Shown: in pieces, positions 1-8,976 of the stretch
Numbering within the stretch: position 1 is the first letter of the stretch
Layout of the letters: every line of letters starts with the position of its first letter
NCBI RefSeq assembly: GCF_030730905.1
Contig: NZ_JAVAMP010000008.1
Coordinates: 124,001-188,000 of the forward strand
Length of the DNA: 64,000 bases
Origin: Chengkuizengella axinellae
GTDB lineage: Bacteria > Bacillota > Bacilli > Paenibacillales > KCTC-33759
Direction of reading: 5' to 3'
Translations under genes and position numbers: made by a program
Notes under the pieces: model-generated
Database searches by the model: none
What the model saw: the letters and a program-made list of their open reading frames with translations, nothing else
What the model was told of the DNA's origin: nothing

Positions 1-1101
1 ATTTCTGAACAAGAATTAAGGGACATTCACATAGCTCCGTATCTCAATGCGATTAATAGTGGGGTTGGATCAATAATGATATCTTATAGTAGCTGGAATG
101 GAGAAAAGCTACATGGACATGATTATTTAATTAATGATGTTTTAAAGGGTGAATTAGGGTTTGATGGTTTTATCGTATCTGATTGGGCCGCAATAGATCA
201 ATTGCCCGGTGATTACGCTAGTGATGTAAGGGATTCTATTAATGCAGGAATAGATATGATCATGGTACCAGATAATTATGTGAATTTTATAAACACACTT
301 AGAACAGAAGTCAATGAGGGGCGAATTGCTATGACTCGAATTGATGATGCAGTGGAAAGAATCTTAACGAAGAAGTTTGAGCTGGGATTATTCGAAAGCC
401 CTTACACCGATCGAACATACACAGCAACAGTTGGATCACAAGCACATAGAGACATTGCAAGAGATGCAGTAAGACAATCCCTAGTCCTTCTTAAAAATGA
501 AGGAAACATCCTACCCCTTTCTAAAAATTTAAATAAAGTTTTTGTAGCAGGAAAAAATGCCGATAATATAGGATATCAATCAGGTGGCTGGTCTATTAGC
601 TGGCAAGGAAGTGGAGGAGATATCACACCAGGTACTACTATATTAGAAGGAATTCAAAATGCAGTCTCTCCATCTACAACAGTCACATACAATGAAAGAG
701 GGATAGGCATAAAGTCGGATTATGATGTTGCTATCGTTGTTATAGGTGAGAAACCTTATGCTGAAGGAAATGGAGATAAACCAGGTAATTTTGGATTAGA
801 GAGAACAGACCTAGCTGTATTAGACAAAATGAAAAGAGCTGGTGTTCCTATCGTCGTTATCTTAGTATCAGGGAGACCTCTTATTGTTACAGATCAACTA
901 GCTGATTGGAATGCTTTTGTAGAAGCTTGGCTTCCTGGAACTGAAGGTGGCGGAGTTGCTGATGTGTTATTTGGTGATTACAATTTCACTGGCACCTTAC
1001 CAATGAGCTGGCCACGAACCGGAGATCAAATTCCAATCAATATTGGTGATTCACAATATGATCCATTATTCCCATATGGTTACGGTTTAACTTTTCCTTA
1101 G
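1..1101 (+). CDS. Glycoside hydrolase family 3 (beta-glucosidase type), 5' end missing
   Basis: The reading frame is already open at base 1, so this is the C-terminal 366 residues of a larger enzyme. GFDGFIVSDW (Asp at about residue 61 of the visible part) is the GH3 nucleophile motif. The following (alpha/beta)6 sandwich domain shows the usual RQSLVLLKNEGNILPL, VVIGEKPYAEG and LPGTEGGGVADVLFG blocks, and the protein ends at the family's LPMSWPR...PYGYGL region with no fibronectin-III tail. GH3 enzymes remove terminal glucose or related sugars from beta-linked oligosaccharides. Substrate and any signal peptide lie upstream or cannot be read. Confidence 0.93.
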   Translation: MSEQELRDIHIAPYLNAINSGVGSIMISYSSWNGEKLHGHDYLINDVLKGELGFDGFIVSDWAAIDQLPGDYASDVRDSINAGIDMIMVPDNYVNFINTLRTEVNEGRIAMTRIDDAVERILTKKFELGLFESPYTDRTYTATVGSQAHRDIARDAVRQSLVLLKNEGNILPLSKNLNKVFVAGKNADNIGYQSGGWSISWQGSGGDITPGTTILEGIQNAVSPSTTVTYNERGIGIKSDYDVAIVVIGEKPYAEGNGDKPGNFGLERTDLAVLDKMKRAGVPIVVILVSGRPLIVTDQLADWNAFVEAWLPGTEGGGVADVLFGDYNFTGTLPMSWPRTGDQIPINIGDSQYDPLFPYGYGLTFP

Positions 1102-1110
1102 AATTTTTTA

Positions 1111-1131
1111 GTGGGGGCATTGCCCCCTTAT
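1111..1131 (+). terminator. Short hairpin after the GH3 gene
   Basis: GGGGGC (1113-1118) pairs with GCCCCC (1122-1127) around a 3-base loop, ten bases after the stop. The following T-run is weak, so termination is plausible but not certain. Confidence 0.5.
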
Positions 1132-1247
1132 TCATTTACAAACATACTCGCTTAATCAATCCTTCAATTGCTTCATATATAGTAATGCTTCAAATGATTC
1201 TTTACACTGTACGATTCAAAAATTCACAAACCTTGTTTTGACTTTCT

Positions 1248-1562
1248 TTAAGATGAACTGTTCATTTTTTTTTGAACTTTCATTACCTTTTCAGTCATTT
1301 TCAATGGTTTATCTCTTCGATCATCAATTCTAATGTTCGTAGCCACTCTATGTGCACCTTTATTGAAGGGTACTTCATGAATCACCTTTATAACTTCAAA
1401 CAAATCATCCAACTCTCCTTCAATCAGAGTGCTCATAGGAGTAAGTTGAACTTTTACTTTATCTTTAAATTGATCTAGTGTTTTATGGATTTCAGCTACA
1501 AAATCACTCACACTAGAACTATTTGTACCTATTGGAATTATGGTTATATCTACAATCGCCAT
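1248..1562 (-). CDS. MTH1187/YkoF-type thiamine-binding family protein
   Basis: This 104-residue protein has the DUF77/PF01910 pattern: an N-terminal VDITIIPIGT strand, the conserved TPMSTLIEGELDD turn and a KGAHRV helix start. The family forms small ferredoxin-like domains, some of which bind thiamine or its pyrimidine part, and the members are cytoplasmic. The ATG at 1562 has a good GAAAGGAG ribosome site about nine bases upstream. It may be cotranscribed with the YbaK-type gene 54 bases upstream on the same strand. Family placement is firm; the ligand is not shown by the sequence. Confidence 0.85.
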   Translation of the reverse strand: MAIVDITIIPIGTNSSSVSDFVAEIHKTLDQFKDKVKVQLTPMSTLIEGELDDLFEVIKVIHEVPFNKGAHRVATNIRIDDRRDKPLKMTEKVMKVQKKMNSSS

Positions 1563-1616
1563 TTTGCAATACTCCTTTCAAATTTCACAAATTTTTTTTA
1601 AAAAATCACTTTTATA

Positions 1617-2087
1617 TTACTTCTTTCTAATTCTAAATACTTTACCTGAATTTACTTTAAGCAATTCCCCAGTTTCTATTTTTATTAAGGATTGAGTAGA
1701 TCCTCCTCCGGTATATATGTAATCTTTTTCCAGTACCTTTAAATCTACTAAAAACAAAGCATTAAATCCAAAGGAAGGAACGCCACCCACAGGAAAACCA
1801 GTCCTTCTAAACACTTCTTCTTCAGATGCCAATTTTGGTCTATGATCTAAATTCAAGACCTTATAAACCCTCGAAGTACTTGCACGATCTTCTCCTTTCA
1901 CAATAGCAACAATTAATCTGTCAGTATCATCTACCATACAAACGTTTTTTACAAATTCATCAACTTTCTCATTTACTGCTGCGGCAGCGTCTGAAACCGA
2001 ATGACAATTTTTTTTAACCAAAAGGTGATCTGCATTAATTTTATTTTCTTTTAAATAATCGCTGATTTTTATATCATACTGATTCAT
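1617..2087 (-). CDS. YbaK/EbsC-family aminoacyl-tRNA deacylase
   Basis: This 156-residue protein matches the YbaK/ProX-like editing domain: GFPVGGVPSFG, a DLKVLEKDYIYTGGGSTQSL strand-turn, and basic residues in the VKGEDRAST region. Members hydrolyse mis-charged tRNAs such as Cys-tRNA(Pro) in trans. It is single-domain and full length. Nothing in the neighbourhood narrows its tRNA substrate. Confidence 0.85.
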   Translation of the reverse strand: MNQYDIKISDYLKENKINADHLLVKKNCHSVSDAAAAVNEKVDEFVKNVCMVDDTDRLIVAIVKGEDRASTSRVYKVLNLDHRPKLASEEEVFRRTGFPVGGVPSFGFNALFLVDLKVLEKDYIYTGGGSTQSLIKIETGELLKVNSGKVFRIRKK

Positions 2088-2533
2088 ATATGATACCCAC
2101 CTCTTTTATTTATTAATTCCTTTAATTAAATTATAAATGTTTAAAACAAAAAAAACACCTATATTCAAATAAGTGATTTATATTATAAACCTATTAATAG
2201 TTTTAAGAATAGATACCTCCGACATGATCAATAACTAAAAATGATATCCGTTCATTTTTATTTCTCCCCAACCTAATAAACAACATTTATATATTTATAA
2301 CAGAGTCGAAGGTACCTTCAGAACACAATGTTAGTTCGTTATAATGAACTAACATTTATATTAATATCTTACTTTATTTTATTATATTTATCAATATAAA
2401 TTTATTGATTATTTCTGGAACCATAGCAATATCATCTATTTGAGTATCTATTATATAGTAAAAAAACAATACGCTCTGTTCCAAATGGATTAGATCATAT
2501 TGTTTTTCTAATGACATTCCAGAATTTCTTACG
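2088..2533. other. Gene-free 446-bp stretch with inverted repeats
   Basis: No credible gene was found. It holds an 11-bp perfect inverted repeat, AATGTTAGTTC (2327-2337) and GAACTAACATT (2346-2356) around 8 bases, and a 12-bp palindrome GAAGGTACCTTC (2308-2319). Both look like protein-binding sites rather than terminators, because no T-run follows. They lie between the TetR gene's 3' end and the YbaK-type gene's start, so their target is unclear. Confidence 0.5.
2462..2507 (-). terminator. Possible terminator of the TetR gene
   Basis: AAAAACAATA (2462-2471) and TATTGTTTTT (2498-2507) form a 10-bp stem 27 bases downstream of the TetR stop. The stem is AT-rich and the loop is 26 bases, so this is a weak call. 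Confidence 0.35.
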
Positions 2534-3130
2534 CTATTGTTCCACACTTAAACCCCTTGCAAATACAGGAATCATTGTATCAATAAGTTCTTCTTGAGGT
2601 GTAAACGGAATTCCAGGAAATCTTTGTCTTGTCATAAAAGTCCCGATTGTAGATGTTAAAAAAGCAAAAGTTATTGTATCTGAATTAACATCTATCATTT
2701 TTCCTTTTTCCTTCATTTTTTCGAAATATAGTACGAATAAATATTTTAACTCCAATAAGCTTTTTTCAGTTATCACAGATTTAATATCTTTTTCTTTAAA
2801 AATAATCATTATGATATGGGCATTGTCCAACATTTGATTATAAAATATATGTGCTATATTTTTCAGGTCAGTTTCTAAATCATAGGTTGCTTCTTTTTCA
2901 AGATAAGCTCGAATAAGTGGCGCTGCAGAGCTAAAAGTACTCATGATTTCTTCATATATCTTTTCTTTAGTTTCGAAGATTCTGAAAACTGTCATTTCTG
3001 TTACTCCAGCTTCCAGAGCAATTTTTTTCAATGTTGCACCCTTATAGCCATTTTCGGAAAAAAGTTTTAGACTAGCTTGTAATATTTTTTCCTTAGTTGT
3101 TGTCTGTCTACTATTTTTTTCAGCCATCAT
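2534..3130 (-). CDS. TetR/AcrR-family transcriptional regulator
   Basis: The 198-residue protein has the TetR N-terminal DNA-binding domain at about residues 10-60: ILQASLKLFSENGYKG, the helix-turn-helix ALEAGVTEMTVFRIF, and FETKEKIYEEIM. The rest is a helical ligand-binding and dimerisation domain with no recognisable effector signature. Two ATGs are adjacent; AAGGAAG lies just upstream of both. TetR proteins usually repress a neighbouring gene, but no divergent efflux or enzyme gene is next to it, so the target is unknown. The nearby inverted repeat at 2327-2356 is one candidate operator. Confidence 0.9.
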   Translation of the reverse strand: MMAEKNSRQTTTKEKILQASLKLFSENGYKGATLKKIALEAGVTEMTVFRIFETKEKIYEEIMSTFSSAAPLIRAYLEKEATYDLETDLKNIAHIFYNQMLDNAHIIMIIFKEKDIKSVITEKSLLELKYLFVLYFEKMKEKGKMIDVNSDTITFAFLTSTIGTFMTRQRFPGIPFTPQEELIDTMIPVFARGLSVEQ

Positions 3131-3331
3131 TTAACTTCCTTTCATGCTTCAGACTCATCAAATTCTCTCTTTAATTTATCAATTGTTATTCATAATATTA
3201 TCACATATGTTAAAATCTCACCATATTTACATCCAATTCTCCGACTATCATGTCATTTATTTAGAAATAAGTTCACATGCAAAGTAGGTTATTATCTATA
3301 AGGGCATAAACAAAGATTTCTTCTTTAGCTT

Positions 3332-3712
3332 TTACTGATTCAAATCATAACGCAAATAATTAAAATACTCCGTAGGCAAAACATGAATGATTTCTCCAAA
3401 TTGATTTTTATACACTTCAAATTCTTGATAAGTTTCAGTAAGTAGGTCTCCTTCTATTGAAGAATCTACTAAAACCTTTTCTAAGGTTACATAGTAGTTG
3501 TCACCTTTTTGGATTTGCTGAAGCTCTCCTTCACTCTGAGAAGAAACTGGTGTTTCACTTACTCTTTCTACAATATACGCACTTTCATTTTCCCATAAAA
3601 TGTTTGCAGTGTTATGATGATCTCTAGGAATTATGATAAGCAAAACAAGTATAACATTTATAATTGCAACAGTCATAATTACGATAGTTGATTGAAAAGA
3701 TTTCATTTTCAT
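3332..3712 (-). CDS. Hypothetical single-pass membrane protein
   Basis: I do not recognise this 126-residue protein. It has one N-terminal membrane segment at about residues 6-30 (STIVIMTVAIINVILVLLIII) followed by about 95 polar, outward-facing residues. I start it at the ATG at 3712 rather than the upstream TTG at 3733, because the ribosome site GGAAAGGGG lies over that TTG and is correctly spaced for the ATG. There is no lipobox or metal motif. It stands alone between the TetR gene and the sugar-transport operon's terminator. Confidence 0.65.
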   Translation of the reverse strand: MKMKSFQSTIVIMTVAIINVILVLLIIIPRDHHNTANILWENESAYIVERVSETPVSSQSEGELQQIQKGDNYYVTLEKVLVDSSIEGDLLTETYQEFEVYKNQFGEIIHVLPTEYFNYLRYDLNQ

Positions 3713-3771
3713 TATGATTCCCCTTTCCAGCAATTAACCTTGTACTCTTATCCTATGCATGTCTCATTAAG

Positions 3772-3812
3772 AAAAAAACCTCCAAAAGAGATATTCATCT
3801 TTAATGGAGGTT
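3772..3812 (-). terminator. Terminator of the sugar ABC operon
   Basis: On the minus strand AACCTCC (3812-3806) pairs with GGAGGTT (3783-3777), with further inner AAAGAT/ATCTCTTT pairing, followed by a run of seven T. It lies 37 bases after the binding-protein stop. Confidence 0.85.
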
Positions 3813-3848
3813 GTTCATTATTTCATTTATTTATTTTGTAAATACTTG

Positions 3849-5138
3849 TTATTTCAAAGCATTTAACTGTTCAGCAGCTCCATCTAATGTTGTTTTTACA
3901 TCCTCTCCATTCACAACAATTTTCTGAAATACTTCTAAATAAATAGGTTCAGCATCAGCCCAGTAAGGTTCATTTCCTCTTGGTTCAGCGGAGTTCAACG
4001 CTTCTTTAATTGCTTCAAAATATGGTTCTTGATAACCTTGTACTAATCCATAAGCATCAGATCTTACTGATGGCCAAGCTAATTCGCTTACTAACAATTC
4101 TTGAACATCTTTTGACATTAGAAATTCAGCAAATTGGATCGCTGATTCAACTTTTGTAGAACCTTTGGGAATACCAATAACTTCTCCACCTAATACATGA
4201 GATTCTTTCACAGGTCCACTCCAACCACTATATGCTTTAATCTCATCTTTTCCTTGATTATGAAATTCTGGAATATAAAAAGGCCAGTTCGTTCCAAGAT
4301 ATACGCTATCCTTTAATAAATATTCATTCATTGTATCCCATGCTGCTGTCGAACTTTGTTCATTTAAATACGGATATAATTCCTGTAGGAATTCAAATGC
4401 TTGAACACTTCCCTCATCATTTAATGTATACGGGTCTCCACCTGCTTGTTTAATAAAATCAAACATGTGTAGGATGTTATCCGCTTGTAGATTTGCTTTT
4501 ATTGCAACTCTACCTTGACCTGTTAAATCCTTAGTTGCTTTTGCAACGTTTAAAAGTTCTTCCCAAGTTGTAGGTACTTCCAGTCCAAGTTCGTTAAATT
4601 TATTTTCATTATAAAAAGCGATTTCCACATTAGGACGATATGGTAAAAATAATCTCTTTCCATCAAACTCCGTCGCTTCCATCATACCCTCGATCACTGC
4701 TTCTGGAATTTTCTCGTTATAAGTAGATAAATCCTCAACAAGATCTCTTGTTACTAGTCCAGACAAATTATTAATATCTTGAGCAAACATATCAATTGTT
4801 ATCTGACCTGATTCTACCTGAGCAGTTAAACTATTAATTAAATCACCCGCTTTTAATTCAACTGCTTCCACTTTAATTCCTGTTTCAGCTTCAAATGCAG
4901 GTAAAATTTCATTATTAAACAAATCCCATTCTGTTTCAGCCATACCAAATGCAACACGCAATGTTTCTGAGTCTGTTGATGGTTCAGGTTCAGTTGCTGG
5001 ATCTTCAGAAGCATTAGGTTGATCATTCTCAGTTGGATTTTCCTGCACATTATCATCTGCTGGTGTACATCCTACAATTAAGGCTCCAAAAACAAATATT
5101 ACGGCTAAAATAGATAAAAGAAATTTATTGAATTTCAT
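3849..5138 (-). CDS. Sugar ABC transporter substrate-binding lipoprotein
   Basis: The 429-residue protein begins with a lipoprotein signal peptide (lipobox IVGC, Cys about residue 24) and a Thr/Glu/Pro-rich linker. It then matches the family 1 extracellular solute-binding fold: a VEAVELKAGDLINSL region, EVPTTWEELLNVAK and a GEVIGIPKGS block. Such proteins deliver oligosaccharides to CUT1-type permeases. It is the last gene of the operon, 172 bases behind the MalG-type permease. The substrate is probably an alpha-glucoside, given the GH13 enzyme and LacI control next door; that is inference. Confidence 0.92.
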   Translation of the reverse strand: MKFNKFLLSILAVIFVFGALIVGCTPADDNVQENPTENDQPNASEDPATEPEPSTDSETLRVAFGMAETEWDLFNNEILPAFEAETGIKVEAVELKAGDLINSLTAQVESGQITIDMFAQDINNLSGLVTRDLVEDLSTYNEKIPEAVIEGMMEATEFDGKRLFLPYRPNVEIAFYNENKFNELGLEVPTTWEELLNVAKATKDLTGQGRVAIKANLQADNILHMFDFIKQAGGDPYTLNDEGSVQAFEFLQELYPYLNEQSSTAAWDTMNEYLLKDSVYLGTNWPFYIPEFHNQGKDEIKAYSGWSGPVKESHVLGGEVIGIPKGSTKVESAIQFAEFLMSKDVQELLVSELAWPSVRSDAYGLVQGYQEPYFEAIKEALNSAEPRGNEPYWADAEPIYLEVFQKIVVNGEDVKTTLDGAAEQLNALK

Positions 5139-5172
5139 ATTATGAATCCCCCTATTTATATTTTATTTAAAA

Positions 5173-5314
5173 GCAAGTTTCACTTTACCCCGGATTAACA
5201 GTTCGTAAATGCTACTTCTTTGATGCAACGTTAACGATCTGTAAATCCCCAATAAGATCTACTAAGCTTTCATTGAATAAAAAACATATTCACCGAATGC
5301 AAGTTTCACTTTAC
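5173..5314. repeat. 16-bp direct repeat bracketing the permease/binding-protein gap
   Basis: GCAAGTTTCACTTTAC occurs at 5173-5188 and again at 5299-5314, 126 bp apart. The second copy overlaps the last codons of the MalG-type permease. It may be the scar of a small duplication. I see no gene between the copies. Confidence 0.6.
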
Positions 5315-6372
5315 TTCACAGCACCGGACAACATTCCTGATTTCAAATATCTTTGCAGATAAAAAGTGATGACTATAATCGGAATCGTAAGTATCGTCGA
5401 GTATGCTGCTGCTGTGAAAAAACTACCTGTTGTGATGATTTCAAATGTTTTAATAGGCAAAGTACCTTCAATCGTTGTTAAGTACCTAGCGTACAAAAAT
5501 TCATTCCAGGAATTTAACCATACAAACATAGCTCCGACCGCAATTCCAGGTGCTGCTATTGGAAATATAATTTTACGAAGAGTTGTAATTCTGCCCGCAC
5601 CATCAATCATGGCAGATTTTTCTACATCCCTTGGAATGACTTGAAAAGTACCTACTAATATCCATGCTAAAAATGGTAAATTAGGTATTAGATGTGCCAA
5701 AATTAATCCAAAAGTAGAATCTGTTAATTGCCAAGAAACAAACCTAGTAGCAATTGGAAGAGCTATCCCTACATCAGGAAACATTCGAGTGAATAACAAA
5801 CCTAAAATAATCATATATCCTATAGCTTTAGGCATTCTTGATATGACGTAAGCAGCAGGTGCAGCGATCATAATGGCTACAATAGTTGTCAAAGTTGCTA
5901 CGCTAAAGCTTTTCCAAATCGGCAAATATAACTTCTGAATCGTTTCTTCACCAAAAAATATTTTTTTCGTAATACTCGCATCTCTTACTTTTTGTAGCTC
6001 TTCTCTGCTTAATTTATAAGTCTCCCCTTCTAAAAAAGAGAGCTTTCTTGTAACACCATTAATTGTATATTGTTCATCAGGTGTTATAACAACTTCCTCT
6101 GCTTCTTCACTTGTCACTTTTAATTCATCAACATTGATTTTATATACAATTTGTCCTGTTTCTGTTTTCTTATCCGTAAGAATAATGTTCTCCCAATGCT
6201 CAAGTGTAAAATTATGAACTAAGAACGTAGGGTGATCTGTATTGACTTCTCTAGGATCACTAATAGATACTTTTACTAAAATGTAAACAGGAAATATCAT
6301 CATAAAAGCAACTATAAAAAGTAAAGGAAACGATATAAATTTGAAAAAACGATCTGAAGTTAGTTTATTCAT
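5311..6372 (-). CDS. Sugar ABC transporter permease, MalG type, with large extracytoplasmic insert
   Basis: The 353-residue inner-membrane protein has the CUT1 permease features: a first membrane segment, four to five more in the C-terminal half, and the EAA loop EKSAMIDGAGRITTLRKIIFPIAAPG that contacts the ATPase. MalG-type subunits are usually about 280 residues. Here some 75 extra, charged residues (about 45-120, rich in Glu, Lys and Thr) sit between the first and second membrane segments, so outside the cell. Its ATG overlaps the upstream permease stop (ATGA), showing translational coupling. No ATPase gene is in the operon, so a shared MsmX-type ATPase is likely. Confidence 0.92.
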   Translation of the reverse strand: MNKLTSDRFFKFISFPLLFIVAFMMIFPVYILVKVSISDPREVNTDHPTFLVHNFTLEHWENIILTDKKTETGQIVYKINVDELKVTSEEAEEVVITPDEQYTINGVTRKLSFLEGETYKLSREELQKVRDASITKKIFFGEETIQKLYLPIWKSFSVATLTTIVAIMIAAPAAYVISRMPKAIGYMIILGLLFTRMFPDVGIALPIATRFVSWQLTDSTFGLILAHLIPNLPFLAWILVGTFQVIPRDVEKSAMIDGAGRITTLRKIIFPIAAPGIAVGAMFVWLNSWNEFLYARYLTTIEGTLPIKTFEIITTGSFFTAAAYSTILTIPIIVITFYLQRYLKSGMLSGAVK

Positions 6373-7223
6373 GTATTAGACCTCGCTTCCTTTCTTTCTA
6401 CAATAAAGAAATAAAGCAAAATAAAAATAATGATAATCAGTAACAATATAACTGCTGCTGCACCAGACAAACCATATTGATTTCTTTGAAAGGCTTCATA
6501 AGCAAAGGTAGATAATACAGGTACATTTTTTCCAGTCATAACAAGTGGCAATTCAAAAATTCTAAAGGAATCAATAGCTCTTAAAATAATAGCCATCGTA
6601 ATGGATGGTTTAAGTAATGGAAGTGTGATATACCAAAACTTTTTCCAACTTGTCGCTCCATCGATGGAAGAGGCTTCATAAACATCATCCCCTATACTTT
6701 CTAATCCAGCCAAAAGAAGAAGAATCGTTAATGGCAACACCTTCCACATGTCCGCGAAAATGATTACGGCTAATGATTCAATCCCCCCACCTAACCAATA
6801 GGGTTGTGTAGATAAAATACCTAGTCGGTATAACAATTCATTAAAATATCCTGTTTGCCCAAATACAAATAATAATGTTACACCAGATACTAGAGTTGGA
6901 ACTCCCATAGGGATCAGCATAATGGTTCTAAAAAAACTACGTCCAAAAAATTTTCTTTTTAAAATTAATGCTATGACTAAAGCGATTACAATTTGAACAG
7001 TAAGTCCAATTAGAGTAATAAAGATCGTGTTAAATAATGCACTGTTAAAATCAATATGTGAGAAAAGAGATTCATAATTTTTCAACGATAATTGATGGCT
7101 CTTATCATCAATAAAGCTTATTTGTACCGTTTGCAATACAGGTATAAATGTAAAATATATTAAATAAGCAAAAAGCGGTAGAACCATGAATGTCTCTAGC
7201 CAGTATTTTTTTACAAATCTCAT
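6369..7223 (-). CDS. Sugar ABC transporter permease, MalF type
   Basis: The 284-residue protein has six predicted membrane helices and the EAA motif YEASSIDGATSWKKFWYITL near residues 180-200. It lacks the big periplasmic domain of enterobacterial MalF, as is normal in Gram-positives. It is the first gene of the operon, with GAAGGAGGAGAG before its ATG, and pairs with the MalG-type subunit downstream. Its promoter and operator lie about 140-200 bases upstream. Confidence 0.92.
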   Translation of the reverse strand: MRFVKKYWLETFMVLPLFAYLIYFTFIPVLQTVQISFIDDKSHQLSLKNYESLFSHIDFNSALFNTIFITLIGLTVQIVIALVIALILKRKFFGRSFFRTIMLIPMGVPTLVSGVTLLFVFGQTGYFNELLYRLGILSTQPYWLGGGIESLAVIIFADMWKVLPLTILLLLAGLESIGDDVYEASSIDGATSWKKFWYITLPLLKPSITMAIILRAIDSFRIFELPLVMTGKNVPVLSTFAYEAFQRNQYGLSGAAAVILLLIIIIFILLYFFIVERKEARSNT

Positions 7224-7362
7224 ACTTTAGCTCTCTCCTCCTTCGAAGATTTGCCATCTATTTAAATGATTAATAATTACAGCATCCCTCCTTCTATTTA
7301 TCTCTTATCCAGTGTTAAATATTCAGTTAAATGCTTCTAAATAATTGTTTCATGCTTCATTT

Positions 7363-7419
7363 TTGAAAAGCTTTTCAAGATTACGATTTCATTTTAACCG
7401 ATTACAAAAAACTCGTCAA
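7363..7419 (-). promoter_or_regulatory. Promoter and LacI-type operator of the sugar ABC operon
   Basis: On the minus strand -35 TTGACG (7419-7414), a 17-base spacer and -10 TAAAAT (7396-7391) form a good sigma-A promoter. The perfect 16-bp palindrome TTGAAAAGCTTTTCAA (7363-7378) lies just downstream of the expected start, the classical position for repression. The same palindrome precedes the GH13 gene at 9037-9052. Confidence 0.8.
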
Positions 7420-7763
7420 TATCAAAAGTTAGTAAAAAGTAATGTATTTATAATTAATTAAAAAAAAACCTTTAAAAACCATAGTTCAGAGCAAATGATT
7501 TTCAAAAAACAAATACCTGTATCACTAGTTTAAGATAAACATAAATATAAAAACCTTTTCAAATATTTATAAAAGTATGTATATAAACTACATTGAAAAG
7601 AAGATCGTCGTTCAAACTAAATGATGTGGTTCTCAAACTTTCCCCACAAAAGAGATAATAACTACAAAAATATTTGCCCGTTACTGAAAGATCTGTGTCA
7701 GCCACATGGGAGTGATGTCCGATTTAACAGTCTTTTACTTTCGCGGGAAGTTTAAGGTTTAGT
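7420..7763. other. Gene-free upstream part of the LacI/ABC gap
   Basis: No ORF or clear hairpin terminator was found between the LacI stop and the ABC operon promoter. The stretch is AT-rich with several A-runs. LacI read-through into the ABC operon therefore cannot be excluded. Confidence 0.4.
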
Positions 7764-8768
7764 TTAGTTTTTATTAAATACAGTATGCCTTATTTTTAAT
7801 TCATGATCTAAATATAAGCTTTCAGGAGCTTGTTTTTGCTCAATATATTGAAATAATAAAGAAGCTGATTTTTTTCCAATTTCATATATAGGTTGGGAAA
7901 CGGTAGTTAGTCCTGGTGAAACCATACGAGAAAAATCAATATTGTCAAAACCAATCATTGAAATATGTTTAGGTATTTGAATCTCTCTTTTTTGTAAGAA
8001 TGACATCGCACCTAAAGCCATTAAATCTGAAGCCGCAAACACCGCAGTAATCTCAGGCATTTGAGCATATAACTTACCCATCGCTTCATAACCACTATCA
8101 AAATCCAAATTTCCAAAGGTAACGGATTGAGCAGAAATAGGAAGGTTTGCTTCTTTAAGTGCTTCATAAAAACCATCATACCTAGGTTTACCAGCTATAG
8201 GGTCACTTAACGAACCACTGATCATCCCAATAGAAGTGTGACCGTTTCTAATTAAAAAATTAGTTGCATCATAACTAGCTTGCCAATCATTTATTTTAAC
8301 AAAAGGTAAATTGTGATCTTCACTTCTTGTTGCTGCTAGTACAGCAGGCTTTTTTAATTCCTGAAAAGACTGATATACATAATCACTAATCGTAGCACTT
8401 GTGAAAATAACCCCGTCTATTTTTTTCTTTTTAAAATAAAGCATATATTCACGAAAACGTTCATCATCCTGCTCTGTATTACAAATAATCACATTATTTT
8501 TTTTCTTTCTTGCAACATCCTCAATCCCTCGCAGTAAAGAGGAAAAAAAGGGATTGGAAATATCAGGAATGATCGCAGCTATAGTCATAGTACGATTATC
8601 ACGCAATCCTGACGCAAAAGGATTAGGTTCATAACCCAATTCCTTTATCGCTTGCAGTACTCTTTCTCGTTTTTCTACTCTAACTGCATTAGGATTATTC
8701 ACCACCCTAGAAACAGTAGATATAGAGACATTTGCTCGATTAGCAACGTCATGTATTGTAGCTGTCAA
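7764..8768 (-). CDS. LacI-family transcriptional regulator of the sugar locus
   Basis: The 334-residue protein starts with the LacI helix-turn-helix and hinge helix (TIHDVANRANVSISTVSRVV, then VLQAIKELGYEPN), followed by a periplasmic-binding-protein-like sugar domain (AAIIPDISNPFFS, GMISGSLSDP, GFDNIDFSRMVSPGLTTV). It is flanked on both sides by the palindrome TTGAAAAGCTTTTCAA, which fits LacI-family operators with a central CG or GC step. It most likely represses both the ABC operon and the GH13 gene until an oligosaccharide is present. The inducer is unknown. Confidence 0.92.
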   Translation of the reverse strand: MTATIHDVANRANVSISTVSRVVNNPNAVRVEKRERVLQAIKELGYEPNPFASGLRDNRTMTIAAIIPDISNPFFSSLLRGIEDVARKKKNNVIICNTEQDDERFREYMLYFKKKKIDGVIFTSATISDYVYQSFQELKKPAVLAATRSEDHNLPFVKINDWQASYDATNFLIRNGHTSIGMISGSLSDPIAGKPRYDGFYEALKEANLPISAQSVTFGNLDFDSGYEAMGKLYAQMPEITAVFAASDLMALGAMSFLQKREIQIPKHISMIGFDNIDFSRMVSPGLTTVSQPIYEIGKKSASLLFQYIEQKQAPESLYLDHELKIRHTVFNKN

Positions 8769-8837
8769 TGGTTGAACCTCCTATCCTAAATTTAAATGAA
8801 CAAGGACAAAAATTCCTTTTTATAAAAATAAATCTTG

Positions 8838-8892
8838 TTTTCAGTGGAGTTTTTATATCTCCCGCTGAAAGTTAGATGACCTTATCAGGTGA
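8838..8892 (+). repeat. Dispersed hairpin element, copy A
   Basis: A stretch of about 55 bases beginning CAGTGGAGTTTTTATA and ending GATGACCTTATCAGGT is about 80% identical to 27632-27680. The first half can fold (CAGTGG with CCGCTG). It sits between LacI and GH13 genes. It may be a relic of a mobile-element end or a small repeat family; no transposase gene is near. Confidence 0.6.
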
Positions 8893-8976
8893 AATTATGG
8901 CTGTTATTTCCCCTTGAAAGTCTTAAAGCATGAGAACTTGAAAAATCAAGTTTTAAAAATTTTCGAATAATTATCC

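Noticed and set aside
5173-5314. 16-bp direct repeat considered as an attachment site pair
   Set aside because: Only 126 bp lie between the copies and no integrase or mobile gene is present.
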